A DNA stretch of 32,028 bases, taken from an uncultured Methylococcaceae bacterium. GTDB lineage: Bacteria; Pseudomonadota; Gammaproteobacteria; Methylococcales; Methylomonadaceae. A program made the translations under genes and the position numbers. The stretch covers positions 1 through 32,028 of the forward strand of contig CAIVYW010000148.1 in the NCBI GenBank assembly GCA_903910205.1, given 5' to 3'. The notes under the pieces were generated by a model. The model was not told the origin of the DNA. It did no database searches and saw only the letters and a list, made by a program, of their open reading frames with translations. Positions 8,603 to 18,238 of this stretch are shown one piece after another (within the stretch, counting starts at the first letter, position 1; the number at the start of each line of letters is the position of its first letter).

Positions 8603-9715
8603 ATGCTGATTTTGCTGTTACTCGTCATCGTGGTGGCGCTAATATTCGAGTTTATTAACGGATTTCACGATACTGCAAACTCGATTGCCACCGTTGTTGC
8701 AACAAAGGTCTTAACACCTACGCAAGCGGTAATGCTCGCTGCGATCACTAATTTAGTCGGAGCCTTTTCAGGTACCGCAGTCGCTAAAACTATTTCGTCG
8801 GGATTGGTTGATACGGGTATGGTTAATATGACCTCCGAAATTTTAATCTGTGCGCTGACGGGTGCGATTATCTGGAATCTGATTACTTGGGCTTTGGGGT
8901 TACCATCATCGTCTAGTCATGCCTTGATTGGTGGCTTATGCGGTGCAGCCTTCGCCGCTGGAGGTAATAATATTGATGTGTTGATATGGTCAAAAACAGC
9001 GGCAGTGTGGACAGAAAACAAAGGTATACTCTGGAAGGTATTGATTCCGATGATGAGTTCGCCGCTCATCGGATTTGTTTTAGGTATTACTATCATGGGT
9101 AGCTTGATGGCTATTATTAGCGGCATGAATTCAGCAGGTGGAAGCCTCGCGAGTATGGCGCGTCCAAAATGGGTTAATGCGGTATTTGGAAAAGCTCAGC
9201 TTTTATCCGCCGCTTATATGGGCTTTGCTCATGGCAGTAACGATGCGCAAAAAACCATGGGGATTATTGCCTTAGCCGTGTTTGCTGCAAATGGTACAGG
9301 TACGCTGGATCAGTTGCCTGTTTGGGCTGAGTTTTTAAGGCCAGATGGCGGAGAAAAAGATATAGACTCTTGGATTGTTTTTTCTTGCGCTTTGATTATG
9401 GCACTGGGTACTTCGGTAGGCGGCTGGCGTATTATCAGGACGCTAGGTCACAAAATGGTCAAGTTACACCCGATACATGGTTTCGCAGCGGAAACCAGTT
9501 CAGCGACCATTCTGGTAGTCGCCGCGCATTTCGGTATGCCAGTTTCTACTACGCATAGTATTTCAACAGCCATTATGGGTGTTGGTTTTGCCAAAAATCC
9601 TCACGCGCTAAAGCTTTCTGTCATCGAGCGAATTGTTTGGGCATGGGTATTAACCATTCCGGCTGCGGGCTTAGTCGCGTGGAGCATGGTCAATGCGTTG
9701 TTTTTGTTACACTAG
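8603..9715 (+). CDS. pit: Inorganic phosphate transporter, Pit family
   Basis: 'FEFINGFHDTANSIATVVATKVL', 'GFAHGSNDAQKTMGIIAL' and 'GMPVSTTHSIS' signatures. Confidence 0.93.
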   Translation: MLILLLLVIVVALIFEFINGFHDTANSIATVVATKVLTPTQAVMLAAITNLVGAFSGTAVAKTISSGLVDTGMVNMTSEILICALTGAIIWNLITWALGLPSSSSHALIGGLCGAAFAAGGNNIDVLIWSKTAAVWTENKGILWKVLIPMMSSPLIGFVLGITIMGSLMAIISGMNSAGGSLASMARPKWVNAVFGKAQLLSAAYMGFAHGSNDAQKTMGIIALAVFAANGTGTLDQLPVWAEFLRPDGGEKDIDSWIVFSCALIMALGTSVGGWRIIRTLGHKMVKLHPIHGFAAETSSATILVVAAHFGMPVSTTHSISTAIMGVGFAKNPHALKLSVIERIVWAWVLTIPAAGLVAWSMVNALFLLH

Positions 9716-9744
9716 AATCAGCCCGCTTGTTGCTCGCTGTGCCT

Positions 9745-10140
9745 TTAAGTGGCTCGCCTTTCAAGGCGAACCATGACGCCATATAAAATATGTGACAAGC
9801 CGGTATAAAGAAAGAATGGGGCAAAATTTTCATCAATCGCTACGGCATTAATTTCGCCGTAAAAGTTCATTGAAGCTATCATCATTATTAGGAAAAACCC
9901 TACAGGTATCATGACTTGAAAGTTATGTCTGAAATAACTATAAAATAAGATCATGATTTCAGTCATTGCCAGATAGATCATGATGATGCGCAAATTATTG
10001 TCCAGAGCGCCATAAAGATCCTCGTTAAATTCAAAGAGTGAGTAATTATCTGATATTGATAATAGGCAACCAGTTATGAGTATCATAACGGAAATGTAGA
10101 AATTAACTTCAAGGAGTAATTTGATGCTTTTAAATGCCAT
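9745..10140 (-). CDS. Hypothetical membrane protein
   Basis: 131 aa with several hydrophobic segments; no overlapping alternative ORF. Confidence 0.55.
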   Translation of the reverse strand: MAFKSIKLLLEVNFYISVMILITGCLLSISDNYSLFEFNEDLYGALDNNLRIIMIYLAMTEIMILFYSYFRHNFQVMIPVGFFLIMMIASMNFYGEINAVAIDENFAPFFLYTGLSHILYGVMVRLERRAT

Positions 10141-10279
10141 GCTATTTATCTGCTTTGCCTATGATAGGCACTGGATTAACCGTTAGGTAGATTGAAGACA
10201 TTACAAAATGAACAATCTTGGTAAGCAATTTACCTGCTAATCGTTAGCTTGTCAAAAGATGTTGGGAACTGTGCTGACT

Positions 10280-10310
10280 ATGGCGGATTTTTTAATCAAA
10301 AATCCGCCAT
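10280..10310. terminator. Strong hairpin, likely intrinsic terminator for the adjacent minus-strand gene
   Basis: atggcggattttttaatcaaaaatccgccat, 3' of the 10324-10581 minus-strand ORF. Confidence 0.6.
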
Positions 10311-10323
10311 ATATTTTGTAAGC

Positions 10324-10581
10324 TTATGAGTTTGGCATTGAAGATAGATGGGCGTCTAATTCTGCTCTAATGAGAGCATCGTAATGGCGGTTTAATGTGG
10401 CATCGCTAGGCCGTGGGAGAAGAGTCGCTTCTACTTTTTGTTGTAACTGTGACAAAAATGTATTTTCTGGTGTTATTTGTTCAATGACGTTAAGTTCTGA
10501 GTCGTCTTGATTAACTTCAGTGCGCATTTTGATTAAGGCAATAACTAAGAGTGCTAAGAAAAACACAATAACTTCTAACAT
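10324..10581 (-). CDS. Hypothetical protein with N-terminal hydrophobic segment
   Basis: 85 aa, 'MLEVIVFFLALLVIALIKMRTEV...'; followed by a terminator-like hairpin. Confidence 0.5.
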   Translation of the reverse strand: MLEVIVFFLALLVIALIKMRTEVNQDDSELNVIEQITPENTFLSQLQQKVEATLLPRPSDATLNRHYDALIRAELDAHLSSMPNS

Positions 10582-10613
10582 ATCAATACCTCAGCTAGAT
10601 AAAGTACAGAGAT

Positions 10614-10787
10614 TTAATACCATGAAAGTTGGTCTGCTTTAAAACGATTACTATGGTTTTTAATATTGAAGACAATGATTGCAATGGTAAACAATGTTGT
10701 TGATACGGTATATTCACCGGAAATAAATAGTACGATTGAAAATATAATCAGTGCGGCTGTGCCACTATTTTTAGGTAAAGTTTTCAT
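10614..10787 (-). CDS. Small membrane protein (57 aa), below the ORF track cutoff
   Basis: Hand translation MKTLPKNSGTAALIIFSIVLFISGEYTVSTTLFTIAIIVFNIKNHSNRFKADQLSWY*; two hydrophobic segments. Confidence 0.45.
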   Translation of the reverse strand: MKTLPKNSGTAALIIFSIVLFISGEYTVSTTLFTIAIIVFNIKNHSNRFKADQLSWY

Positions 10788-10925
10788 ATTTGAGCTCGTT
10801 TAAAATTAACTATGGTTAGATTGTATCTGACTTGTTTTTTGAGGGCAATGCTATGATATACGCATGGATTGTATTCAAATTAGAAACAATTGATTCGGCG
10901 TGTCACGTAACAATAGTGTAAGCAT

Positions 10926-12194
10926 TTATTTTATTTTTAAGCTGGCTGATTTGTTTAGCCATTGATTCGCTTTATCGGATAACCAGCTGCCCGCTACGTT
11001 GTCGTTTTTGCAAATATGGTCTAAAAAAGCAATAGAAACGCTGTAAACAACGGCGACTTGGGCATAATCTTGATTACCATTTAATGTAGATCCGCCTCTC
11101 GATTTAGGAGGCATTCTATTTGATGGCTTATCTTCATGAGAGCTTCGTTCAGTGCTACCACCATATGCATTACTAAAGCGTGATCTGCTATTTCTGGATT
11201 CAGTTTCTTCTGGGGATTCTTGTGTAGATTTTAGGTCTTGGCTTTGGATTAAATGATCACCAGACAATAGCAGGTGATTGCCTTTTTTTAAAACTAATAA
11301 ATATTTGTTTCCCGGTGGAGCATATTCCCAGATAGCGGTGCGTGCAAAAGGGGTACTAATCGCGGAAGGATCTTCATCTTCTGCGCCCGTGACAGCAAGA
11401 ATGGGCATGGATATGTTTTGATAGCGTGTACTGATGTCTCCCAATGCCATATCTACGGCAGGACTTAACAAAATAGCAGCTAGTGGTCGAAAATCTGCTG
11501 TTGAGGGTAGGGCGATATTATACGTTTCGCCAATGATAGCCGCTGTTGTTTGTGCGCCTATATCATAACCGGCAATAACGACTCGAGATAAATCGGCCCT
11601 TGCAAATAACCCTAGTCTACTTTGGCTGCGCTGTTTGAGTTGTGCATAAGCCCAGAGCACATGATTTATGCGCTTGCTAAGCTGTTCTTGCGAAAAGTAT
11701 TGATGCCCTACGTAGCGAAGATCATTGTTTCTAACGTCTTTTAAAGCTGCCGAATTGTCATATTCTTTACTAAACCATGAGCTACTTTTAGTGGGTGTCA
11801 CTTTGGATGTCCCTTTAAGTGCTTCACCAAGCGTTATAGGTTGTACACTAAATACAGAATATCCTGCTTTAGCCCATGTTTCTCTCCAGAGTTTACCGGC
11901 CTCGGCAGCTTCACCTAAGCCAGGTAAATAAACAATTAGAGGATAATTGCCCGGAACTACCGGGGCAAGCATAGTTATCTGAATGCCTTGACCATCATGC
12001 TGCCAGGTTTCTGTGATGGACTCTATATCATAGTTGAGTACCGCAGAGTAGCCGCCCTTTGCTATAGATTCATTTATTTTTGTCGATTGCTGTTCAGCTG
12101 TTAAGAGGCTAGGTCTCATAAAACAAGCCGTCATGAAACTAGTGATAAGAAGACTATAAGTTATTGCCAAAAAGTAAGAGGTCATTTTGTTCAT
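10926..12194 (-). CDS. Alpha/beta-hydrolase-like lipoprotein
   Basis: 422 aa; lipobox-like 'ITSFMTAC'; 'YPLIVYLPGLGEAAEAGKLWRETWAKAGYSVFSVQ', 'RVVIAGYDIGAQTTAAI', 'MPILAVTGAEDEDPSA'. Confidence 0.75.
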   Translation of the reverse strand: MNKMTSYFLAITYSLLITSFMTACFMRPSLLTAEQQSTKINESIAKGGYSAVLNYDIESITETWQHDGQGIQITMLAPVVPGNYPLIVYLPGLGEAAEAGKLWRETWAKAGYSVFSVQPITLGEALKGTSKVTPTKSSSWFSKEYDNSAALKDVRNNDLRYVGHQYFSQEQLSKRINHVLWAYAQLKQRSQSRLGLFARADLSRVVIAGYDIGAQTTAAIIGETYNIALPSTADFRPLAAILLSPAVDMALGDISTRYQNISMPILAVTGAEDEDPSAISTPFARTAIWEYAPPGNKYLLVLKKGNHLLLSGDHLIQSQDLKSTQESPEETESRNSRSRFSNAYGGSTERSSHEDKPSNRMPPKSRGGSTLNGNQDYAQVAVVYSVSIAFLDHICKNDNVAGSWLSDKANQWLNKSASLKIK

Positions 12195-12248
12195 GAGATA
12201 ATGCTAAGGTTCTTTTTAAGAGACGGTCAGTATTAAAGCTAAGCTTAG

Positions 12249-12368
12249 CTTAGGAACGAGCACGACACACTTCGGCAACTATGATTTTAAAAATCCCCCC
12301 AATCACCTCTTTTTCAAAGAGGGGAGCTGGATGTTACTTGACTATATTATTTCGTGCCCATTCCTTAG
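12249..12368. mobile_element. Short MITE-like element (family B, copy 2)
   Basis: cttaggaacgagcacgaca ... cgtgcccattccttag imperfect inverted repeats; internal atgattttaaaaatccc as at 7756-7858. Confidence 0.5.
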
Positions 12369-12386
12369 TTAATGTGTTTAATTTAG

Positions 12387-12830
12387 TTATTCTTTTGGCA
12401 ACGTAGGCGTTAAGTCATTATGATTTGGCTGTGTTGGCTTTGCGTTAGGTGTTAAGTTAGGTATAGGCAAGGGAATAGGTGGGTAGGATGATGTTACTTG
12501 AGCAGGCGTAACGCCAGTGAACTGCCCATAAACTGGAACCTGATGGCCTTTAATGTACATGCATTGTATATAAGCCATATCGTAGTGTAGTTGATCTTCA
12601 TCTATAGAAGAAGATCTTGACGAGGCTGCGTTAGCGTTACTATTCTGATTTAAAGTGCCGCTCACTTGGCGTGCGGCAAATTGCTGGCAGATCATATGAT
12701 CATTACTAAAGTGCTCTAATGATAGGCCGATACCTGGTAGTACCATGATACTGGGGCCAGTGGGTATGCTCGCGCAGCCTAGCATCGTTAGTAAAATGAT
12801 GCTTGTAACTATAATAATTAAACGAGACAT
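12387..12830 (-). CDS. Small lipoprotein of unknown function
   Basis: 147 aa, lipobox 'MSRLIIIVTSIILLTMLGCASIPTGPSIMVLPG'. Confidence 0.65.
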   Translation of the reverse strand: MSRLIIIVTSIILLTMLGCASIPTGPSIMVLPGIGLSLEHFSNDHMICQQFAARQVSGTLNQNSNANAASSRSSSIDEDQLHYDMAYIQCMYIKGHQVPVYGQFTGVTPAQVTSSYPPIPLPIPNLTPNAKPTQPNHNDLTPTLPKE

Positions 12831-12845
12831 TAGAAAGCTCCTTGG

Positions 12846-13283
12846 TTAGCGAGGCGGTGGGGTGGGTTCAACTTGCTGCCAACCATTTGGACATTCTCTA
12901 ACATAAGGATAATAGCCTTTTGGATTTTGGCAGTAATACCAATAATTACTTTGATTTTGTTGTACGACAGGTGCTGGGCTTTGCTGAATATAGACCGGTG
13001 GGGCTGTTGGAACGGCGACCACAGCAGGTGGGTAAGCATAACCATAGTTATTATAGCCACCATAATAACTACCGAGCCCGTAGCCCACACCTAAACCCAA
13101 GCCTAAACCGAGTGCTCCGTAGCCATATCCGTTATGATGGCCGCCACGATAGCCATCATAATGATGGCCTCCGTATCCACCGCCATAATGACCGCCACCA
13201 TGACCGCGGTCACCCCATGCAGGATTTATAGCTAGTGATCCAACGAGTGTAGTCGCTAAACATAATGCTGTGATTTTTTTCAT
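12846..13283 (-). CDS. Secreted Gly/Tyr/His-rich protein with a conserved Cys-containing C-terminus
   Basis: Signal peptide 'MKKITALCLATTLVGSLAINPAWG', 'GHGGGHYGGGYGGHHYDGYRGGHH', C-term 'YWYYCQNPKGYYPYVRECPNGWQQVEPTPPPR'. Internal ATG chosen over 13295. Confidence 0.75.
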   Translation of the reverse strand: MKKITALCLATTLVGSLAINPAWGDRGHGGGHYGGGYGGHHYDGYRGGHHNGYGYGALGLGLGLGVGYGLGSYYGGYNNYGYAYPPAVVAVPTAPPVYIQQSPAPVVQQNQSNYWYYCQNPKGYYPYVRECPNGWQQVEPTPPPR

Positions 13284-13521
13284 AATAATCTCCATGCTAG
13301 AGGTGCTAGTGATAGTTAACGTTAGTACGATAAAAAAGAGACTATCGGTATTGATTTTGTTAAGACTTAAATTAAAGTTGATAGTGTATACCTGTTATCT
13401 ATCACTCGTAACTATATTATAAAATAGACTATAACCTCAGATAGATAGAGATGTTTTAAGGATTTTTTTGAGTGCGTGCAAAGTAATTTAGGCTACCAAC
13501 TTAAAGTGGGACATTTTCAGT

Positions 13522-13614
13522 ACAGACGAAAGGCTAAGGGCGAAAGATTAAGTCTAGAAGGCTAGCAACTTACGGCGTGACAGATACTAGATTTAACCCT
13601 TTGCCCTTTGTCTG
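13522..13614. repeat. MITE-like inverted repeat (family C, copy 1)
   Basis: Left arm acagacgaaaggctaagggcgaaagattaagtctag (13522-13557); right arm ctagatttaaccctttgccctttgtctg (13587-13614). Confidence 0.65.
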
Positions 13615-13646
13615 CGCTTAGAAGAACCCTATCTAAAAATGAACGA

Positions 13647-14840
13647 TTAAGTTCCGTCCCGCCTTAAGTTAGTAGCCGTTAAGTCTTTACCTAGATTCAG
13701 CATTTCCAGTGCTAAATTAGCCATGTTTTTGGAGCCACCGCCTTGTCCTAATTTCTCTTTGACCAAAAGTAAGTTTGTACGCATGGCATCAGCGTAGGGT
13801 TTATCTAGCAAAATCCGTTTTACTTCTACAGCGATGTTTTCAGGTGTTGCCGCTTGTTGAATTAGTTCTTTAATAGCAAGCTTGCCTAAAACAATGTTGG
13901 GTAACCCTATAAAAGGCGTATTAATCAAGCATCGACCTAACCAGTAAGTAATGGTCGCTAATTTATAAGTAATCACCATAGGTATAGTCATTAATGCGAC
14001 TTCTAAGGTTGCCGTTCCTGAGCTGGTCATAATGACATCGCAGCATTGCATGACATCATAGGGTTGATTTTTTATAACCGTAATACGACAGCTTGAGGCG
14101 CTTAAATAAGTGTTTAACAAGGCATCACTAATCGAGTCGGCTTGAGGCAATATAAATTGCACATTAGGAATATCGGCATGTAATCGTTCAGCAGCCATTA
14201 ACATAACCGGCAATAAGCGATTGATTTCATTGGCGCGACTGCCCGGCAATAAACCAATAACGGGTTTATGCTCATCTAAACCAAACCGAATACAGTTTTC
14301 AGCTCGACTATGGTTGGCATGGACTTTATCTACAGAAGGATGGCCGACATAACGCACGGGTACATTTTCGGCATCATAGTAAGCCGTTTCAAAAGGGAAG
14401 ATTACCGCCATCATGTCGATTGCTTTACCATAGGTTTTTACTCGACCAGGCCGCCAAGCCCAAACTTGTGGGCTCACATAAAACAATACTTTGATACCTA
14501 AGCGCTTAGCGAAACGCGCCAATTTAAGATTGAATTCTTTATAATCCACACAGACTAGCAAGTCAGGTCTTTCAGTTGAAAGCAACTGTTGCATCAGCGT
14601 TAAGGCGCTACGAATTTCACCATAGTGCTTAATGACTTCAATCACACCGATAACGCCGATAGCCGCTGAATCATAGCGGATATCGATACCCGCCTGTGCC
14701 ATTTTTGTACCACCCATACCGATGCCTTTAATAGTGGGCTGTTGTGCTTTTAGCTCCAAAAACATATTGGCAGCGTGCTGGTCGCCGGAGGATTCTCCGG
14801 CGCTGAAAAGGATAGTTAAGGTTTTTTTTTGTTGAGGCAT
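13647..14840 (-). CDS. lpxB: Lipid-A-disaccharide synthase
   Basis: 397 aa; 'ILFSAGESSGDQHAANMFLELK', 'VLFYVSPQVWAWRPGRVKTYGKAIDMMAVIFPFE', 'VRYVGHPSVD', 'TSSGTATLEVAL'. Confidence 0.97.
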   Translation of the reverse strand: MPQQKKTLTILFSAGESSGDQHAANMFLELKAQQPTIKGIGMGGTKMAQAGIDIRYDSAAIGVIGVIEVIKHYGEIRSALTLMQQLLSTERPDLLVCVDYKEFNLKLARFAKRLGIKVLFYVSPQVWAWRPGRVKTYGKAIDMMAVIFPFETAYYDAENVPVRYVGHPSVDKVHANHSRAENCIRFGLDEHKPVIGLLPGSRANEINRLLPVMLMAAERLHADIPNVQFILPQADSISDALLNTYLSASSCRITVIKNQPYDVMQCCDVIMTSSGTATLEVALMTIPMVITYKLATITYWLGRCLINTPFIGLPNIVLGKLAIKELIQQAATPENIAVEVKRILLDKPYADAMRTNLLLVKEKLGQGGGSKNMANLALEMLNLGKDLTATNLRRDGT

Positions 14841-14864
14841 GGATAAATTTCTCTGGACTATAAA

Positions 14865-17800
14865 TTAATTAATAGCCAATTCATTAGCAATCATTTCCGC
14901 CTGCTTAAGCACGGTTTCAGTGGCAAGTAACTGCATGTCAGGTGGATAGCCGTATTGCCGCAATAGTCGTTTGATAACAACCTTTAGTTTGGCTTTTACA
15001 TTTTCTTTTATTGTCCAGTCAATGGAGGCATTTTCTCTAACTCGCTGCGTTAATACAATCGCTAATTCACGTAATTGATCATGCTGCATAAGCTTTTTTG
15101 CACTGTCATTACTGGCTACTGCCGTATAAAACGCATACTCAAAATCGGTTAAGCCTAGTGTTTTTGCTTGCGAATCAGACGCGACAATTTCTTTACTAAT
15201 CCGAATTAATTCATCCATGACTTCGGCGGCAGTCAGAATTTTGTTCTGGTATTTCTTAATGGCGTTTTCTAACATTTCCATCAAGGATTTGCTTTGCACT
15301 AAGTTCTTTTTGGCACGGACTTTCAACTCATCGTTAAGTAATTTTTTAAGCACTTCCAGTGCGATATTCTTATGTTCCATGCCTTTTAATTCTAGCAAAA
15401 ACTCTTCTGAAAGAATCGAAATATCCGGCTTTTTTATACCCGCAGCATCAAATATATCCACCACTTGTTCTGACACTAAGGCTTTATCAATGACCTGCCG
15501 AATAGTAGTTTCTATTTCTTCATTGGTTTTGCCGGAACCGGTGCTGTCAAACTTTGCCAGCCGCGCCTTGACCGCCTGAAAAAAAGCCACTTCATCTTTG
15601 GCATCCATGGCTTGTTCGTGAGGTATAGCGATCGCAAAAACCTGAGATAAGGCGGTAACTTGGTTAATATAGCGTTTTTTACCCTCATCAAGACCTAAAA
15701 TATGTTCTTCAGCGGCCAGTATGAGTGATAATTTTTGCGAAGTCTCGGCGGCAAAATAATCCTCGTAAGGAAATCCGTGGTACATAGCGGACACCACTTC
15801 AATTTTTTCAAGCATTAGCTGCACAGCTTGTTCCTGCAACAACGTTGGGTCGCCTCTCCCGCCTGCATCAGAATAAAACGATAAGGCTTCTTTAAGGTCA
15901 GAGGCAATACCCAGATAATCCACCACCAAACCGCCAGGCTTATCTAAATAAACACGATTTACCCGTGCAATCGCTTGCATGAGGTTGTGGCCTTTCATGG
16001 GTTTGTCGATATACAGCGTGTGCATACTGGGTGCATCAAAGCCGGTCAGCCACATATCGCGAACGATCACTAGTTTGAGTTCGTCATCATTGTCTTTCAT
16101 ACGTTCCGCCAAAGCTTTACGTTGCTTCTTGGTAGTATGGTGTTTGGCGAGTTTGTGGCCATCCGACGAAGAGGCCGTCATCACCACTTTGATGACACCT
16201 TTATTCAAGTCATCCGAATGCCATTCCGGCTTTAATTTAATGATTTCTTCATATAGGTCAACAGCTATTCGGCGTGACATGTTTACCACCATGCCTTTAC
16301 CGGCAAATACTTCTTGCCTCGCTTCAAAGTGGCTGACAATATCTTGTGCGATATTCTTGATGCGTTGCGCACTTCCTACCAAAGCTTCAAGTTGTGTTCG
16401 CTTGGACTTAGCTTTTTGGGTTTCGGACAATTCGTCTTGGTCCAGTTCTTCATCCAATTGGGCAACGAGTTTTTTTCCTTCATCGCTTAATCCGACTTTA
16501 GCTAAACGGCTTTCATAGAAAATACGCACCGTTGCGCCGTCTTCCACGGCTTGGGCAATGTCGTAAATGTCGACATAATTACCGAATACCGCCGGTGTGT
16601 TCACATCCGTTTTTTCAATCGGTGTGCCGGTAAAGCCTAAATAAGTGGCATTTGGCAAGGCATCGCGCAGATATTTGGCAAATCCATACACTACTTTTTT
16701 GCCTATTACATTGCCGTGCACATCTTTTTCGTCGATGGTTTTAGCATGGAATCCATATTGGGTGCGATGTGCTTCATCTGCAATCACCACAATGTTACGG
16801 CGGTTTGATAATTCCTCATAAACATTGCCCTCTTCAGGCTGAAACTTTTGGATCGTCGAAAAAATCACCCCGCCGGATGCGACTTTTAGCAGGTCTTTGA
16901 GCTGCCCTCGATCTTCAACCTGCTTGGGTTCTTGCCTCAATAATTGAGCAGATGCCGCAAAAGTATCAAATAATTGATCGTCCAGATCATTGCGGTCGGT
17001 AATCACTAACACGGTAGGATTATCCAAAACCAAAACAATCTTTCCGGTATAAAACACCATAGACAGTGATTTGCCGCTGCCTTGGGTATGCCAGACCACA
17101 CCGGCTTTTTTATCCCCTTTCGGTTGGCTTCTGACACCTGTTACACCGTAATTTTCCGGTGATTCCTGAACATCTTTTTCATGACTAAAATTAGCCGCCC
17201 GCAAGGTCGAGACAATGGCTGCATTCACGGCATAATATTGGTGATAAGCCGCCAGTTTTTTAACGGTGCTGATACTAATCACGCCGGTTTGCGAGTCTTC
17301 TTTTTTGGATTTCTCAAATACGATGAAATGACGAATCAAATCCAGCAAGGTGGCCTTGTTCAACATACCGTTAATCAAGGTTTCGAGTTGGCTTACCAAA
17401 TACGAGGCTTCCGCTTTGCCATCGGTTGATTTCCACGTCATAAAACGGCTCAAACCAGCCGACAACGAACCCGCTTTTGCTTCCAGACCATCGGAAATGA
17501 CCAATATGGCGTTATAGGTGAATAAACTTGGAATGGTGTGCTTGTAAGTGTCCAGTTGCTGATAAGCGGATTTAATCGTAGCATTTTCATCAACGGCATT
17601 TTTAAGTTCGATGACCACCAAAGGCAAGCCATTAACAAACAGCACAATATCGGGGCGTTTGTTCTGATTGTTCTCAATCACCGTAAATTGATTGGCTACG
17701 ACAAACTCATTATTTTCCGGATGAGTAAAATCAATCAGCCAGACCAAATCCCCGCGATCCTGGCCGTCTTTTTGGTAATTAACATTTACGCCTTCAGTCA

Positions 17801-18077
17801 ACAGTCGATGGAAGGCTTCATTATTAACCAGTAATTCCGGCGAATGGATGCGTTCGACTACTTTAACGGCTTCTTGTAAAGCGTGATGAGGAACGATTGG
17901 GTTGATACGTTGCACCGCTACACGTAAACGCTCGATAAGCATGATTTCATCATAACGGCTGCGTTCTGGCCGATCACCGTCGGGAGCAATGTCAGGAGCG
18001 TAAATATAGTCGTAACCTAGGTGTTCAAATAGCTTAATGGCGAAGGCTTCAATCGCATTTTCTGTTAGTTTATTCAC
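14865..18077 (-). CDS. hsdR: Type I restriction enzyme R subunit HsdR (locus 2)
   Basis: '[33 protein letters not shown]', '[20 protein letters not shown]', Walker A '[11 protein letters not shown]', '[13 protein letters not shown]'. GTG start at 18077 preferred over the track's TTG at 18125. Confidence 0.95.
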   Translation of the reverse strand: MNKLTENAIEAFAIKLFEHLGYDYIYAPDIAPDGDRPERSRYDEIMLIERLRVAVQRINPIVPHHALQEAVKVVERIHSPELLVNNEAFHRLLTEGVNVNYQKDGQDRGDLVWLIDFTHPENNEFVVANQFTVIENNQNKRPDIVLFVNGLPLVVIELKNAVDENATIKSAYQQLDTYKHTIPSLFTYNAILVISDGLEAKAGSLSAGLSRFMTWKSTDGKAEASYLVSQLETLINGMLNKATLLDLIRHFIVFEKSKKEDSQTGVISISTVKKLAAYHQYYAVNAAIVSTLRAANFSHEKDVQESPENYGVTGVRSQPKGDKKAGVVWHTQGSGKSLSMVFYTGKIVLVLDNPTVLVITDRNDLDDQLFDTFAASAQLLRQEPKQVEDRGQLKDLLKVASGGVIFSTIQKFQPEEGNVYEELSNRRNIVVIADEAHRTQYGFHAKTIDEKDVHGNVIGKKVVYGFAKYLRDALPNATYLGFTGTPIEKTDVNTPAVFGNYVDIYDIAQAVEDGATVRIFYESRLAKVGLSDEGKKLVAQLDEELDQDELSETQKAKSKRTQLEALVGSAQRIKNIAQDIVSHFEARQEVFAGKGMVVNMSRRIAVDLYEEIIKLKPEWHSDDLNKGVIKVVMTASSSDGHKLAKHHTTKKQRKALAERMKDNDDELKLVIVRDMWLTGFDAPSMHTLYIDKPMKGHNLMQAIARVNRVYLDKPGGLVVDYLGIASDLKEALSFYSDAGGRGDPTLLQEQAVQLMLEKIEVVSAMYHGFPYEDYFAAETSQKLSLILAAEEHILGLDEGKKRYINQVTALSQVFAIAIPHEQAMDAKDEVAFFQAVKARLAKFDSTGSGKTNEEIETTIRQVIDKALVSEQVVDIFDAAGIKKPDISILSEEFLLELKGMEHKNIALEVLKKLLNDELKVRAKKNLVQSKSLMEMLENAIKKYQNKILTAAEVMDELIRISKEIVASDSQAKTLGLTDFEYAFYTAVASNDSAKKLMQHDQLRELAIVLTQRVRENASIDWTIKENVKAKLKVVIKRLLRQYGYPPDMQLLATETVLKQAEMIANELAIN

Positions 18078-18153
18078 GCTGTTTGGGCTCTTTTTTACGG
18101 GTGATTTGCTGCACGATTTTATCAAACTCGTAACGATGGGGTTTATATTGCAT
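18070..18153 (-). CDS. Possible 27-aa leader or micro-ORF overlapping the hsdR start
   Basis: Hand translation [27 protein letters not shown]; stop overlaps the hsdR GTG start by 8 nt. Confidence 0.25.
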   Translation of the reverse strand: MQYKPHRYEFDKIVQQITRKKEPKQRE

Positions 18154-18238
18154 TACAAGAATCAAACTGCTCGATTTTTTCGAGTAGTTGCCTCTGGCTG
18201 TAATTAACCTGAGCAATAACAATTTAGTTGGGTATGGG

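Noticed and set aside
7963-9715. DUF47/Pit pair as a novel system
   Set aside because: Standard phosphate transport arrangement.
12830-13231. Overlapping ORFs 12830-13090 (-), 12873-13094 (+) and 12920-13231 (+)
   Set aside because: The 12846-13283 minus-strand frame has a signal peptide and a conserved-looking C-terminus; the others are alternative frames of the repetitive Gly/His region.
15979-16518. 179-aa plus-strand ORF (and similar 15217-15579, 17181-17834 ORFs)
   Set aside because: Antisense to hsdR of locus 2 with Ser-rich shadow composition.
14865-18125. HsdR start at 18125 as given in the ORF track
   Set aside because: That start is a TTG; the GTG at 18077 gives the typical HsdR N-terminus ([26 protein letters not shown]).
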